Positions 7,331 to 15,095 are shown, counted from the first letter of the stretch. The stretch is DNA of 33,017 nucleotides from an uncultured Mucilaginibacter sp. (GCA_903915155.1 CAIWRU010000093.1:1-33017); one strand, 5' to 3'. The notes: generated by a model from the sequence alone, not told the origin. Translations and numbers: made by a program.

Positions 7331-10096
7331 TTAGTTTTTTTTCACTACAAAGTGATATTCCCCCGAACCTAATTCTATTAAAGTTTTACCGTTTTTGTTT
7401 TTCTCTGCCGTTACACCTTTTACGCCGTTTATTAATTTATCGCCCAGGTAAATTTTTGAAGATGCCGTTGCAGGCAGGTAAATTTTTGCACTGGTATTAA
7501 CGGGGATAGCCACCTTAAGCACAAAGCGGTTGTTGGTTTTTTGCCATGATGACAAAATTTCTCCATAAGGGGATGCCCATCGTGCTTCGGCAAAAGTAAC
7601 ATCGCCTACGGGTGTTGGTTGTATGATGATCTTTTGCGATCCCGCTACATTATCGTCCTGGCTTATACCGGCCAGGTCGTTATAAAACCATTCCATTAAG
7701 TGGCCCAGCATAAAGTGGTTATTTGATACAAAGCGGTAAGCCTGCCATGATTCGGTTAACGAAGTTGCTCCATGTGCCAGCTGATAACCATACCCCGGCA
7801 CATCCGTACGGCTGTTCATATCAAATATCACATCCGAACGCCCTTCATCTGCCAAAACCTTTAAAAGATACCTGAACCCAATGTCACCAGCCGTTATGGC
7901 ATTATGGTGCTTCCGCACGTCTTTAACAATATTATCTACAACGGCTGCCTTATGCTGTTCTTCAACCAAACCCATGTAAACCGATATGGCATTGGCAGTT
8001 TGGCTGGCGGTTGAGTATTGATTGGTTTGTGGATCAAAAAACTTTTGATTATAACTTACCCTTACATCTTTTGCTATTTCGGCATATTTGGTTGCGTCGT
8101 TATCCTTGCCCAGTATTTTAGCTATTTTACTCAAAATGCTCAAGTCATAATAATAGTAGGCGGTAGCGGTTACTGCTTTGGGTGTAAGCTGTGCTTCGCC
8201 CGGCGGATTGGGGCCTATGTCATACCAGTCGCCAAGGCCATAATCAACAATGTTTTGCTTTGCTTGTGACCGCAGGTAATCAACATAGCGTTTTATCATG
8301 TCGTAACTGTTGTTTAGCACATCGGGGTTCCCATACCATTGGTAAACATACCATGGCAATAGAACGCCGCTGCTTCCCCATTCCGGCGAATCAGCGAACC
8401 CATCTTCAAAACGTACATATTCCGGCGCTATATCAGGTATCATCCCGTTGTCACGCTGTGCGAGTTTCATGTTTTCTATTTCCTGCAGAAAAAGATTGGT
8501 GAGATCGAAATTATAGCGGATAGAATTAGCCATTAAATGATCCTCTTCAAGCCAGCCAAGCTTCTCACGGTGCGGGCAGTCTGTCAAAAGGCTCACCATA
8601 TTACTTTTTATTGCCCATTTTATCAATTTATCTGTGCGGTTGAAAAGCTTTTTTGAGCAGGAAAACTCACCCGACTGTTCAGCGCTGTTCCGGATATGCA
8701 AACCCACCAGTTGCAGTACTTTTGGAAGCCGGCCATGTTGCCTATCCTGCCGTGGCGCTGCGCCGGTAACCTGCAAGTACCTAAATCCATAGTATGAAAA
8801 CTTGGGCTGCCATGTTTCTACCCGGTTGCCTGCAAGCGTGTAGCAAAAATAGCTTGGCTCACCGGTGGCCTGTTGGGTAACCAATCCGTTATCGTCCAAA
8901 AGTTCGCCGGGGGTAATTTTTACTATAGCGCCTTTTATGCCACTCAGCATTATCTTAGGTATGCCCGATGCATTTTGCCCCAGGTCGTAAACCCAGGTAC
9001 TATCGTTAGGATGGCTTATTTTTTTAGTGGTAATTGTAGCCATCACTTTTACCGGACTTGCAATCTGCGCTTTAAGTACCGCGCTGTCTTCAATAAGTAC
9101 AACATGTTTCCACGTGGCATCATTAAAATAGGGGGTATCCCAACCCGCTTGCTCAAGCCTGGCGTCATAATCTTCGCCGCCATAAATACTTGAAAAAGTA
9201 ATTGGCCCGGCTGCCGTTTTCCAGCTTTGGTCGCTTACAATGTCTTCGCTGGTTCCATCGGCATATTGCAGTTTCAGGCGGCATATCAGTTTCGGATATC
9301 CAAACGCGCCTGTAATTTTTCGGTAACGTTCGCCGGGTATATAATACATGCCATTGCCAAGCATTACACCAATGGTGTTTTTGCCCTGACTTAATTGGGC
9401 GGTAACATCAAAACCCAGGTACATGGCTTCTTTGTCGTAATTTGTCCACCCGGGATCGAGGAAATGATCTCCAATTTTTTTTCCATTCAGGCTGGCTTCA
9501 AACTGCCCGAGGCCCGATATGAACAAAGTGGCCGCTTTTACCGCCCGTTTAACCGTAAAATCCTTGCGAAAAATGGGTAAAATATCTTTTCGCGCACCAA
9601 GACTTTCGGGGCCATCGCCATGTATGGCCGGTACTATCCTTTGCGACGGCGGCAGCTTTTCATAAGCTATCCACTTTGCGCCTTTCCAGTCGCTTACCGT
9701 AAGCAGGCCCATTTGCCACGCCGCAGGTTTGCTCCATGCTGAAACATTATGCTTGTTGTCCCAAATGCGTACTTTCCAAAAATACGTTTTGGTGGCTTGC
9801 AATGCTTTGCCGCTGTAAGGTACAAGGATGGAAGCCGATGACATCAACTTTTTTGAATTCCATATGTTCCCAATATTTTTATTAAGTGAGCTGCTATTAT
9901 CTGCTACTATTACCTCATAAGCAGTTTGCAAAACGTTGTACTGATCCGACGTAATTACCCAACTAAGCCTGGGCGAACGCGCCTCAATAGCTGTTGGATT
10001 TTCTTTGTACTCGCATTTCAGGTTGTATACCTGTATGTGCTGTGCAAATGCAGCAAACGGAAATAATAGGGCTAAAATAAAACAAAGCTTCTTCAT
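7331..10096 (-). CDS. alpha-L-rhamnosidase, glycoside hydrolase family 78
   Basis: The protein has 921 residues and begins MKKLCFILALLFPFAAFAQ, a Sec signal peptide with an AFA-Q cleavage site. This fixes the start at 10096; the frame is open 42 bases further upstream, but that would bury the signal and overlap the previous gene. The N-terminal part has beta-sandwich modules (YFWKVRIWD about residue 100; FISGLGQFEASLNGKKIGD about 190). The catalytic (alpha/alpha)6 barrel contains the GH78 signature TDCPHREKLGWLEED near residue 505 and TSLTESWQAYRF near 780. A C-terminal beta domain follows. The family removes terminal L-rhamnose from plant glycosides, pectin side chains or gellan-type polymers, probably in the periplasm. 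It lies 13 bases after the amidohydrolase gene and is probably in one transcript with it. Confidence 0.92.
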   Translation of the reverse strand: MKKLCFILALLFPFAAFAQHIQVYNLKCEYKENPTAIEARSPRLSWVITSDQYNVLQTAYEVIVADNSSSLNKNIGNIWNSKKLMSSASILVPYSGKALQATKTYFWKVRIWDNKHNVSAWSKPAAWQMGLLTVSDWKGAKWIAYEKLPPSQRIVPAIHGDGPESLGARKDILPIFRKDFTVKRAVKAATLFISGLGQFEASLNGKKIGDHFLDPGWTNYDKEAMYLGFDVTAQLSQGKNTIGVMLGNGMYYIPGERYRKITGAFGYPKLICRLKLQYADGTSEDIVSDQSWKTAAGPITFSSIYGGEDYDARLEQAGWDTPYFNDATWKHVVLIEDSAVLKAQIASPVKVMATITTKKISHPNDSTWVYDLGQNASGIPKIMLSGIKGAIVKITPGELLDDNGLVTQQATGEPSYFCYTLAGNRVETWQPKFSYYGFRYLQVTGAAPRQDRQHGRLPKVLQLVGLHIRNSAEQSGEFSCSKKLFNRTDKLIKWAIKSNMVSLLTDCPHREKLGWLEEDHLMANSIRYNFDLTNLFLQEIENMKLAQRDNGMIPDIAPEYVRFEDGFADSPEWGSSGVLLPWYVYQWYGNPDVLNNSYDMIKRYVDYLRSQAKQNIVDYGLGDWYDIGPNPPGEAQLTPKAVTATAYYYYDLSILSKIAKILGKDNDATKYAEIAKDVRVSYNQKFFDPQTNQYSTASQTANAISVYMGLVEEQHKAAVVDNIVKDVRKHHNAITAGDIGFRYLLKVLADEGRSDVIFDMNSRTDVPGYGYQLAHGATSLTESWQAYRFVSNNHFMLGHLMEWFYNDLAGISQDDNVAGSQKIIIQPTPVGDVTFAEARWASPYGEILSSWQKTNNRFVLKVAIPVNTSAKIYLPATASSKIYLGDKLINGVKGVTAEKNKNGKTLIELGSGEYHFVVKKN

Positions 10097-10109
10097 GGTA
10101 TTTTTTTCA

Positions 10110-11417
10110 CTACTTACTATGCGCATCCATATAGTCAATGGCTAAATTACAAAGCGCCTTTACACCCAGGCTAAACCCGCTTTCATCAATATAAAAGTCG
10201 GGTGTATGGTGCGCGGGGGCGGTAGCGGGGTCGGCACCTTTCGGCAGCCCACCGAGATGGATGAATATGCCCGGTGCTTTTTGCTCATAAAAGCTAAAAT
10301 CCTCGGCGCCGGTTTCGGCGTCGCGCAAAACAACGTTATCAGGGCCGGCGGTTCTCTTTAATGTGGGCAGCATTTCGGCTACCAGCGCGGGGTTATTGTA
10401 GGTTATAGGGTAATGGCTCTCGAAAGGAATGATAACCTCGGCAGTGGCCCCGGCAGCTTCGGCCGTTTTGGTAGCAATAGTTTTTACCCTGTCGATGATC
10501 ATTTTTTCATCGGCATCACTCAACGTACGGATAGTGCCTATCATGGTTACTGTTTCTGGGATGATGTTCGACCGGTTACCGCCATTTATAGCGCCAATGG
10601 TTAACACAGCTGCGTTATGGGTAATTTGCAGGTTGCGGCTTACAATAGTTTGCAGGCTACCGATGATCTGCGCCGATACCACTATCGGGTCCACACCCGA
10701 CCACGGGTAAGCGCCGTGCGACGATTTGCCCTTAACCACTATTTTAAATGCGTCGACCGCTGCCATATCAGGGCCGGGGCGGTAGTTTATAGTGCCCACA
10801 GGCTGGAACGATTGTATGTGCAGGCCAAATACAGCATCAACGTGCGGGTTCTCCATCACGCCCTCAGCAACCATTTCCTCTGCTCCGCCTTTTTCGCCAA
10901 CAGGCAACCCTTCCTCGGCGGGCTGGAAAATAAACTTAACAGTTCCATGCAGATCTTTTTTCATACTGGTAAGTACCTCGGCAACAGCCATCAGCATAGC
11001 CATGTGCGAATCGTGCCCGCAGGCGTGCATTACGCCAACTTCCTGCCCGTTATACATGGTTTTTACCTTCGACGCAAAAGGGACGTTAGTACGCTCCGTT
11101 ACCGGCAAGGCGTCCATATCGGCCCGCAGCGCTACTACCGGGCCGGGTTTACCCCCGCGCAGTATACCCACTACGCCTGTTGTAGCTACACCAGTTTTTA
11201 CCTCAATCCCAAGCGATTGAAGGTGTTTGGCAATGATAGCTGCACTGCGGAACTCGTGGTTGCCCAATTCGGGGTGCTCGTGAAAATCACGCCGCCAGGT
11301 TACGATCTGGTTTTGCAGCGAGTCGGCCATTTTGCTAACGCGATTTTTAAAGGAATTTCGCTGGGCAAAGGCGGGGATGCTATATGCGAGAAGAAGAATG
11401 AGGTATATCTTTTTCAT
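10110..11417 (-). CDS. secreted M20-family amidohydrolase (hippurate/IAA-amino-acid hydrolase type)
   Basis: The protein has 435 residues with signal peptide MKKIYLILLLAYSIPAFAQ. Visible M20D features are FHEHPELGNHEF (about 45-56), RADMDALPV (98-106), the metal-binding HACGHDSH (131-138), QPAEEG (about 170), and a C-terminal APAHHTPDF metal/active-site His segment. Relatives cleave N-acyl amino acids such as hippurate or indole-acetyl amino acids. The natural substrate here is unknown, and the signal peptide places it in the periplasm. It is the first gene of a pair with the rhamnosidase. A decayed fragment of a related gene lies at 767-828. Confidence 0.88.
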   Translation of the reverse strand: MKKIYLILLLAYSIPAFAQRNSFKNRVSKMADSLQNQIVTWRRDFHEHPELGNHEFRSAAIIAKHLQSLGIEVKTGVATTGVVGILRGGKPGPVVALRADMDALPVTERTNVPFASKVKTMYNGQEVGVMHACGHDSHMAMLMAVAEVLTSMKKDLHGTVKFIFQPAEEGLPVGEKGGAEEMVAEGVMENPHVDAVFGLHIQSFQPVGTINYRPGPDMAAVDAFKIVVKGKSSHGAYPWSGVDPIVVSAQIIGSLQTIVSRNLQITHNAAVLTIGAINGGNRSNIIPETVTMIGTIRTLSDADEKMIIDRVKTIATKTAEAAGATAEVIIPFESHYPITYNNPALVAEMLPTLKRTAGPDNVVLRDAETGAEDFSFYEQKAPGIFIHLGGLPKGADPATAPAHHTPDFYIDESGFSLGVKALCNLAIDYMDAHSK

Positions 11418-11497
11418 GGGAAAGGGATTTCCCGAATTTAGAAAAAAGATGGGGGATTAGAAATTTGCACAAAACTTGCGTCAGTGAAATTTACTGC

Positions 11498-11830
11498 CTA
11501 GGCGTTCCTTGGCGCATAAATTATAATACATGCGCCGATGAGTGCAATAAGAGCGCCGATAATATCATACCGGTCGGGTTTAAAGTCATCAACTTTCCAG
11601 GCCCATACCAGTGCCATTACAATAAATATGCCGCCATACGTGGCATACACGCGCCCAAAATTGGCCGTTTGCCAGGTGGCAACAACCCCATACAAAGCCA
11701 GAATGACGCCACCCGCCATACCAAACCATATCGGCTTCCCTTCCTTAAGCCACAACCAAACCAAATAACCGCCGCCGATCTCGAACAGGCCGGCAAGTAT
11801 AAAAATTGCAAGGGAGCGAATGATATTCAT
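11498..11830 (-). CDS. YnfA/UPF0060 family small membrane protein
   Basis: The protein has 110 residues starting MNIIRSLAIFILAGLFEIGG at 11830. The frame is open upstream to 11899 but overlaps the preceding gene. Four hydrophobic segments are visible. Family hallmarks are FEIGGGYLVWLWLKEGK, YGVVATWQ, FGRVYATYGGIFIV and the C-terminal DIIGALIALIGACIIIYAPR. The fold is that of small four-helix inner-membrane proteins related to the SMR/EamA group. The physiological role is unsettled. It begins 8 bases after the lipoprotein gene at 11838. Confidence 0.85.
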   Translation of the reverse strand: MNIIRSLAIFILAGLFEIGGGYLVWLWLKEGKPIWFGMAGGVILALYGVVATWQTANFGRVYATYGGIFIVMALVWAWKVDDFKPDRYDIIGALIALIGACIIIYAPRNA

Positions 11831-11837
11831 AATCCTT

Positions 11838-12401
11838 TTAAAGCCGGGTATTATTCGGGCTTTTTGTTTTAGACGATTTAAAGCGTCTGTTTGCGTCAAA
11901 TAATTTTTTAATGGCGGTATTTTTTAACAACGAGGGATCTTTTGCAATAATTGGGTAAACCCATGCGGGACTTAAAAATTCTACGGATATCTGAGGTTCT
12001 TTTTTAGTATATAAAAAGAAGAATTCGCCAACAAGCTGCGGCCAAAGCTTTGATTCACTACCCAGGTCTTGTGCATAGCTATATTGCCAGTTATGTTTTA
12101 AATATACGTTGTCAATTTTTAGCCAGAACAAAACTAAAGAAGTTTTAAAGGAATAATTGCCCCGACATTTTTTGAAATCAAAGTTGCCCAAAGAATCTAT
12201 TTTATTATTAAAATAATAAGCAAAGGTTTTTGAAGTATCGATATTTAATGTATCAACAAAAAAAGCCAATTTTTTTAAATAGCAAGTATCGCATTGTTTA
12301 TTTGGGGCTATTTTTTGATGATTTCGCTGCTGATTGCATGCGCCCAGAAATAGCATTATAGATAGGATGCTAATAAAAATTCGAAATCGAAAATCCGACA
12401 T
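11838..12401 (-). CDS. hypothetical lipoprotein whose start lies inside a dispersed repeat
   Basis: The protein has 187 residues. ISILSIMLFLGAC gives a lipobox with Cys near residue 22. The mature part starts with a CDTC pair and is rich in Lys, Phe and Tyr, with no family I recognise. The first nine residues (MSDFRFRIF) are encoded by the intergenic repeat at 12377-12408, so the start codon and the positively charged n-region come from repeat DNA. An alternative start at the internal Met near residue 16 would leave a very short leader. It is followed by the YnfA gene after 8 bases and preceded by the thioesterase gene after 6 bases, so the three are probably one operon. Confidence 0.65.
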   Translation of the reverse strand: MSDFRFRIFISILSIMLFLGACNQQRNHQKIAPNKQCDTCYLKKLAFFVDTLNIDTSKTFAYYFNNKIDSLGNFDFKKCRGNYSFKTSLVLFWLKIDNVYLKHNWQYSYAQDLGSESKLWPQLVGEFFFLYTKKEPQISVEFLSPAWVYPIIAKDPSLLKNTAIKKLFDANRRFKSSKTKSPNNTRL

Positions 12402-12408
12402 TCGAAAT
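12377..12408. repeat. TTCGGATTTCGA-type dispersed repeat, copy 1
   Basis: On the plus strand it starts AAATTCGAAATCGAAAATCC and ends CATTCGAAAT. Its reverse complement aligns with the copies at 13490-13521 and 18759-18791. It overlaps the start codon of the lipoprotein gene and touches the stop codon of the thioesterase gene. Confidence 0.75.
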
Positions 12409-12854
12409 CAATTCGTATTCAATATCAATCCCGGTTCATCATACTCAATCATGCTTTGCCTTTGCTTGCGCGGTATCGGCACCGATTTGTTGGCCTGGTA
12501 GTCATAACTGATACAGACTGTTTTGCCTGTAGTACAAATTTCCTCGCCGTGTTCGGTGACTTTAACCAGCACATGCATCACATCAAAGCTGCTGTTGCCT
12601 ATACGGGTGGTACGCACGTAGCAGGCTATTACGTCGTTTATCATTATCGGCTTCAGGTAGTTTATTTCTGATCGACCTAAAATAATGCCGGTTTCGTTCC
12701 AGTCCCAGCCAATAATATCTCGCCAGTAGTTGGAACGGGCTATTTCAAAATAGGTTAAATATATCGCGTTGTTCACGTGCCCGAAGGCATCCATATCCGA
12801 AAAGCGGATAGGGATAGGGGTTTTGTATTTGTAATTTGAGAGTTTTTCGGCCAT
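12408..12854 (-). CDS. acyl-CoA thioesterase, hotdog fold (4HBT/YbgC-FadM type)
   Basis: The protein has 148 residues. The signature IRFSDMDAFGHVNNAIYL (about residues 16-33) contains the conserved Asp-x-Asp-x-x-Gly-His-Val-Asn-Asn catalytic loop of YbgC-type thioesterases. Y-L-x-Y-F-E and the later beta strands (VRTTRIGNSSFDV, TTGKTVCISYDY) fit a complete single hotdog domain. It should hydrolyse an acyl-CoA or acyl-ACP thioester in the cytoplasm; the chain length cannot be read. The last codons lie next to the dispersed repeat at 12377. Confidence 0.88.
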   Translation of the reverse strand: MAEKLSNYKYKTPIPIRFSDMDAFGHVNNAIYLTYFEIARSNYWRDIIGWDWNETGIILGRSEINYLKPIMINDVIACYVRTTRIGNSSFDVMHVLVKVTEHGEEICTTGKTVCISYDYQANKSVPIPRKQRQSMIEYDEPGLILNTN

Positions 12855-12955
12855 AAAATGTCAAAAAGTCGGTCTGTTTCTAAAGTTTACCGTCATAATG
12901 TCTGTAAGAATGCTGTTTTTGGGCATTGGTACAACAGTTGAACAATCACTCACGA

Positions 12956-12966
12956 AGTTAACAAAT
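12956..12966 (+). promoter_or_regulatory. AGTTAACAAAT motif upstream of hsp20
   Basis: The 11-mer AGTTAACAAAT ends 22 bases before the hsp20 ATG. Identical copies occur at 15040-15050 (before ppk1) and 18051-18061 (before the candidate RNA and ubiX), and a near-copy AGTTAACAAT at 27832-27841 (before clpB). Its role is unknown. Confidence 0.35.
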
Positions 12967-12975
12967 AAAAACTTT

Positions 12976-12981
12976 GGAGGA
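12976..12981 (+). promoter_or_regulatory. Shine-Dalgarno GGAGGA deciding the hsp20 start
   Basis: GGAGGA lies 7 bases before the ATG at 12989. A strong Shine-Dalgarno is uncommon among the genes of this window. It settles the start against the upstream in-frame TTG at 12974, which overlaps it. Confidence 0.8.
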
Positions 12982-12988
12982 TATAAAA

Positions 12989-13417
12989 ATGACTTTAGTA
13001 AAATTTAACAACGGACAAAAAGCTTACGGTGTAAATCCATTTTTTAACGATGTATTTGACACCATATTACACGGCGATAAATTAGTTACCCGTGTACCTG
13101 CAGTTAACATTGCAGAAACTGAAAATGAATTCCACATTGAATTGGCCGTACCCGGCTTGAAAAAGGAAGACTTTAAGATCAGCCTTGAAAAAAACATCTT
13201 GAGCGTATCGGCCGAAAAGAAAGCCGAAAATGTTGAAGAAGGCACCAGGATCACCAAATGCGAATACAACTACACTTCATTTGTAAGGTCATTTACCTTA
13301 CCTGAAACTGTAGACCATTCAAAAATTGATGCTGAATACACCGACGGCATCCTGAAACTGAATGTTGCAAAAAGAGAAGACGCTAAGATCCAGGCAAGGG
13401 AAATAGCTGTTAAATAA
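12989..13417 (+). CDS. small heat-shock protein, Hsp20/alpha-crystallin family
   Basis: The protein has 142 residues starting MTLVKFNNGQKAYGVNPFFN. The alpha-crystallin domain spans about residues 38-130: PAVNIAETENEFHIELAVPG, then KKEDFKISLEKNILSVSAE, and the conserved strand near the end, AEYTDGILKLNVAK. A C-terminal IAVK tail is present. It is an ATP-independent holdase in the cytoplasm that keeps unfolding proteins soluble for the ClpB/DnaK machinery; clpB lies about 15 kb downstream. It is a single-gene unit with its own strong ribosome-binding site and an intrinsic terminator. Confidence 0.93.
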   Translation: MTLVKFNNGQKAYGVNPFFNDVFDTILHGDKLVTRVPAVNIAETENEFHIELAVPGLKKEDFKISLEKNILSVSAEKKAENVEEGTRITKCEYNYTSFVRSFTLPETVDHSKIDAEYTDGILKLNVAKREDAKIQAREIAVK

Positions 13418-13457
13418 TATTAAAGACCGTTTTCATAGTAGTGGTTTAGTTTGATGA

Positions 13458-13489
13458 AAAGACCGTTTCCGAAAGGGGCGGTCTTTTTT
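13458..13489 (+). terminator. intrinsic terminator of hsp20
   Basis: AAAGACCG at 13458-13465 pairs with CGGTCTTT at 13479-13486, with inner C/G pairs closing a GAAA loop. The stem runs into TTTTTT. It is placed 40 bases after the hsp20 stop. Confidence 0.88.
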
Positions 13490-13521
13490 ATTTCGAATTT
13501 CGAATTTTCGATTTCGGATTT
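13490..13521. repeat. TTCGGATTTCGA-type dispersed repeat, copy 2
   Basis: It starts ATTTCGAATTTCGAATTTTC and ends GATTTCGGATTT. It begins at the last base after the hsp20 terminator U tract and lies 3' of the minus-strand gene at 13560. It is in inverted orientation to copy 3 on the other side of that gene. Confidence 0.75.
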
Positions 13522-13559
13522 AGCATTTTTAGAGCCAGCACAGATAATGCTTAATGTTT

Positions 13560-14006
13560 TTACTTTACTATTCCGAACGAATATCCTGGAACTTCAAATG
13601 TGTATTTGTAGGTTCCTTTCCTTTTGTTAATATCAAATATATTTAAGATAATTAAAGATGACTTAAACCATTTCCTGTTAACTACAATGCTATAATTGTG
13701 AACGACCTCTCTGTTCCCTGATTGTTCATAAATATCAAACTTCAATGTTAGTGTTCTTATACTGTCCGCATATAATACATTTTTTTCACCAGTAGTAGTT
13801 ACATATAACTCGCCAGGAAGATAGCCCCCATCTATAGTTTCCTTTTTTTCTATAGTATCAGATAAAATTAATTGTAAGCCAGAAACTGTCTTTGCCAATT
13901 TGTTATTAACAACAATGATGAAGCTGTTATTAACTCTGATATTTTGCCCATAAAGTTTTATAGATAAAAGAAGTAAGATTGCTGTAAACCAAAATTTGAT
14001 TCTCAT
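13560..14006 (-). CDS. secreted hypothetical protein flanked by inverted repeats
   Basis: The protein has 148 residues with signal peptide MRIKFWFTAILLLLSIKLYGQ (cleavage YG-Q typical of Bacteroidota). The rest alternates hydrophobic and polar residues (IRVNNSFIIVVNNKLAKTV, LKFDIYEQSGN), suggesting an all-beta periplasmic or surface domain. I do not recognise the family. Copies of the TTCGGATTTCGA-type repeat lie on both sides in opposite orientation (13490-13521 and 14057-14088). The gene looks more AT-rich than the thioesterase and YajQ genes nearby, so recent acquisition is possible but unproven. Confidence 0.65.
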   Translation of the reverse strand: MRIKFWFTAILLLLSIKLYGQNIRVNNSFIIVVNNKLAKTVSGLQLILSDTIEKKETIDGGYLPGELYVTTTGEKNVLYADSIRTLTLKFDIYEQSGNREVVHNYSIVVNRKWFKSSLIILNIFDINKRKGTYKYTFEVPGYSFGIVK

Positions 14007-14056
14007 TACGTGTACTTAAAATACATGCGAGTGAAGTCGTGTAGTTAACACCAAAT

Positions 14057-14088
14057 AAATCCGAAATTGAACATCCGAAATTCGAAAT
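14057..14088. repeat. TTCGGATTTCGA-type dispersed repeat, copy 3
   Basis: It starts AAATCCGAAATTGAACATCC and ends GAAATTCGAAAT. It is the reverse-complement form of copies 2 and 4. It ends 4 bases before the end of the minus-strand yajQ gene at 14093. Confidence 0.75.
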
Positions 14089-14092
14089 CAAT

Positions 14093-14587
14093 CTAATTCC
14101 TCATATTAATATACTGCAACGGCTGCCCAAAATCGCCGCTGCGGCAAAGGCTGATCACCGCCTGCAGGTCATCAATTTTTTTAGCCTGTACACGTACCTG
14201 GTCGTCCATAATGCTGGCTTGTACCTTTAGTCCGCTGTCTTTTATCTTCTTCACTATCTTTTTGGCTGCTTCCTGCTCAATACCTTCTTTTACCTTTATT
14301 TCCTTGCGTATCATGTTGCCCGATGCAGCCTGCTGCACTTTATCCAGGTCGAGCGCGTTAGGATCAAGCTGCTGTTTAACCATGCGGCTGATGATGGAAT
14401 CCTGTATGGCTTTTAAACGCATATCATTTTCGGTAACTATGGTTATGATATTGGTTTTTTTATCCAACTCCACCGTGCTTTTTGAATCGTGGAAATCATA
14501 ACGGTTAAGTATCTCTTTTTTGGCGGTATTTATGGCGTTATCAAGCGTTTGCCCGTCTATCTTGCTTACAATATCAAATGATGGCAT
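14093..14587 (-). CDS. YajQ family nucleotide-binding protein
   Basis: The protein has 164 residues, the usual family length. It begins MPSFDIVSKIDGQTLDNAIN and contains EILNRYDFHDSKSTVEL, the central VKEGIEQEAAKKIVKKIKDS and the C-terminal DFGQPLQYINMRN, all typical of YajQ/UPF0234. The protein has two ferredoxin-like domains. Members bind nucleotides or RNA, and in some bacteria cyclic di-GMP has been reported as a ligand. The role in Bacteroidota is not settled. It is transcribed alone, divergently from ppk1. Confidence 0.93.
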   Translation of the reverse strand: MPSFDIVSKIDGQTLDNAINTAKKEILNRYDFHDSKSTVELDKKTNIITIVTENDMRLKAIQDSIISRMVKQQLDPNALDLDKVQQAASGNMIRKEIKVKEGIEQEAAKKIVKKIKDSGLKVQASIMDDQVRVQAKKIDDLQAVISLCRSGDFGQPLQYINMRN

Positions 14588-14729
14588 AATGGTTAATTTA
14601 AGTATTTGGGAGATGCAAAAATAGCAATTGTATTTAACTATTTATTGTAACAAGTCAGCCTAAAAGCTTATCAGGAAAATCCTGTAATCCTTTAATCATG
14701 GTTCAAACACTTAATCAGGGGCGAAGTTT

Positions 14730-14812
14730 GCGTTAGGGACAGAAGTGGGTACCGGCCTTGTGCATAAGGCCTGCAGGCGTATGAACGTATGGCCCGGCCC
14801 GCAGGGAAACGC
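14730..14812. repeat. structured GC-rich element, possible Bacteroidota dispersed repeat
   Basis: The outer ends GCGTT (14730-14734) and AACGC (14808-14812) pair. Inside, GGCCTT-GTGCAT-AAGGCC (14754-14771) forms a perfect 6-bp hairpin. The left part reads GGGACAGAAG and the right part GGCCCGGCCCGCAGGGAAAC. From memory, intergenic elements with GATAGAAG-like left and GCCCGACCCG-like right halves recur in Bacteroidota genomes; I cannot verify this here. It lies in a divergent region, where neither neighbour needs a terminator. Confidence 0.55.
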
Positions 14813-15012
14813 TCAATTAACACAGCAAAATAATTCACATAATAAATCTATTATTAAGCTTATGCCAAATGCAATCATAAACCTTTCTAATGAAAACTCA
14901 TACCTCATTCTAACTATACAATAATTAAAGTCAGCCTAATGACAAACTAAATAATTCCCAAAAAATCGCTATATTATGTTTGGAAAACGCCACACAATTA
15001 ACTTATAAAAAC

Positions 15013-15042
15013 ACTTAATATAGCAAGGAGTTAATATTAAGT
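15013..15042 (+). promoter_or_regulatory. 9-bp inverted repeat upstream of ppk1
   Basis: ACTTAATAT (15013-15021) and ATATTAAGT (15034-15042) are exact reverse complements 12 bases apart, 53 bases before the ppk1 start. It may be an operator, or chance in AT-rich DNA. Confidence 0.35.
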
Positions 15043-15050
15043 TAACAAAT
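15040..15050 (+). promoter_or_regulatory. AGTTAACAAAT motif upstream of ppk1
   Basis: Identical to the 11-mers at 12956 and 18051. It overlaps the right arm of the inverted repeat by three bases and is followed 13 bases later by CTTTG. Confidence 0.35.
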
Positions 15051-15095
15051 AAATAAGCAGCTTTGTAAAATCGGGCTGTAAAGGCCGGTACTAAT

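Larger units (their letters stand above)
14588..15095. other. 508-bp divergent intergenic region between yajQ and ppk1
   Basis: No gene is visible. From left to right it holds AT-rich promoter sequence for yajQ, a CAGGA-AAA-TCCTG hairpin with TAATCC-type repeats (about 14675-14720), a structured 83-bp element (14730-14812), a long AT-rich stretch, and an inverted repeat with a shared 11-mer just before ppk1 (15013-15050). AGTCAGCCTAA occurs at about 14931, with a second AGTCAGCCTAA at about 14655. Confidence 0.6.

Noticed and set aside
7198..7500. 100-codon plus-strand open frame in the 7-7.5 kb gap
   Set aside because: No ribosome-binding site or protein-like pattern; half of it is antisense to the rhamnosidase.
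10097..10138. Longer N-terminus for the rhamnosidase (start at 10138)
   Set aside because: It would bury the clear signal peptide at residue 15 and overlap the end of the amidohydrolase gene; the ATG at 10096 is the natural start.
10617..11441. 274-codon plus-strand open frame opposite the amidohydrolase
   Set aside because: It is fully antisense to a well-supported gene, and its composition (His/Tyr/Cys-rich) is that of a shadow frame.
11831..11899. Longer N-terminus for the YnfA-family protein
   Set aside because: The extension overlaps the preceding lipoprotein gene, is charged and has no place in this family.
12377..14088. CRISPR array from the regularly seen repeats
   Set aside because: Spacing is irregular, orientation alternates, and no cas genes are present.
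14588..15095. tRNA or known structured RNA in the yajQ-ppk1 gap
   Set aside because: No cloverleaf or recognised RNA pattern; only the 14730-14812 element is structured.
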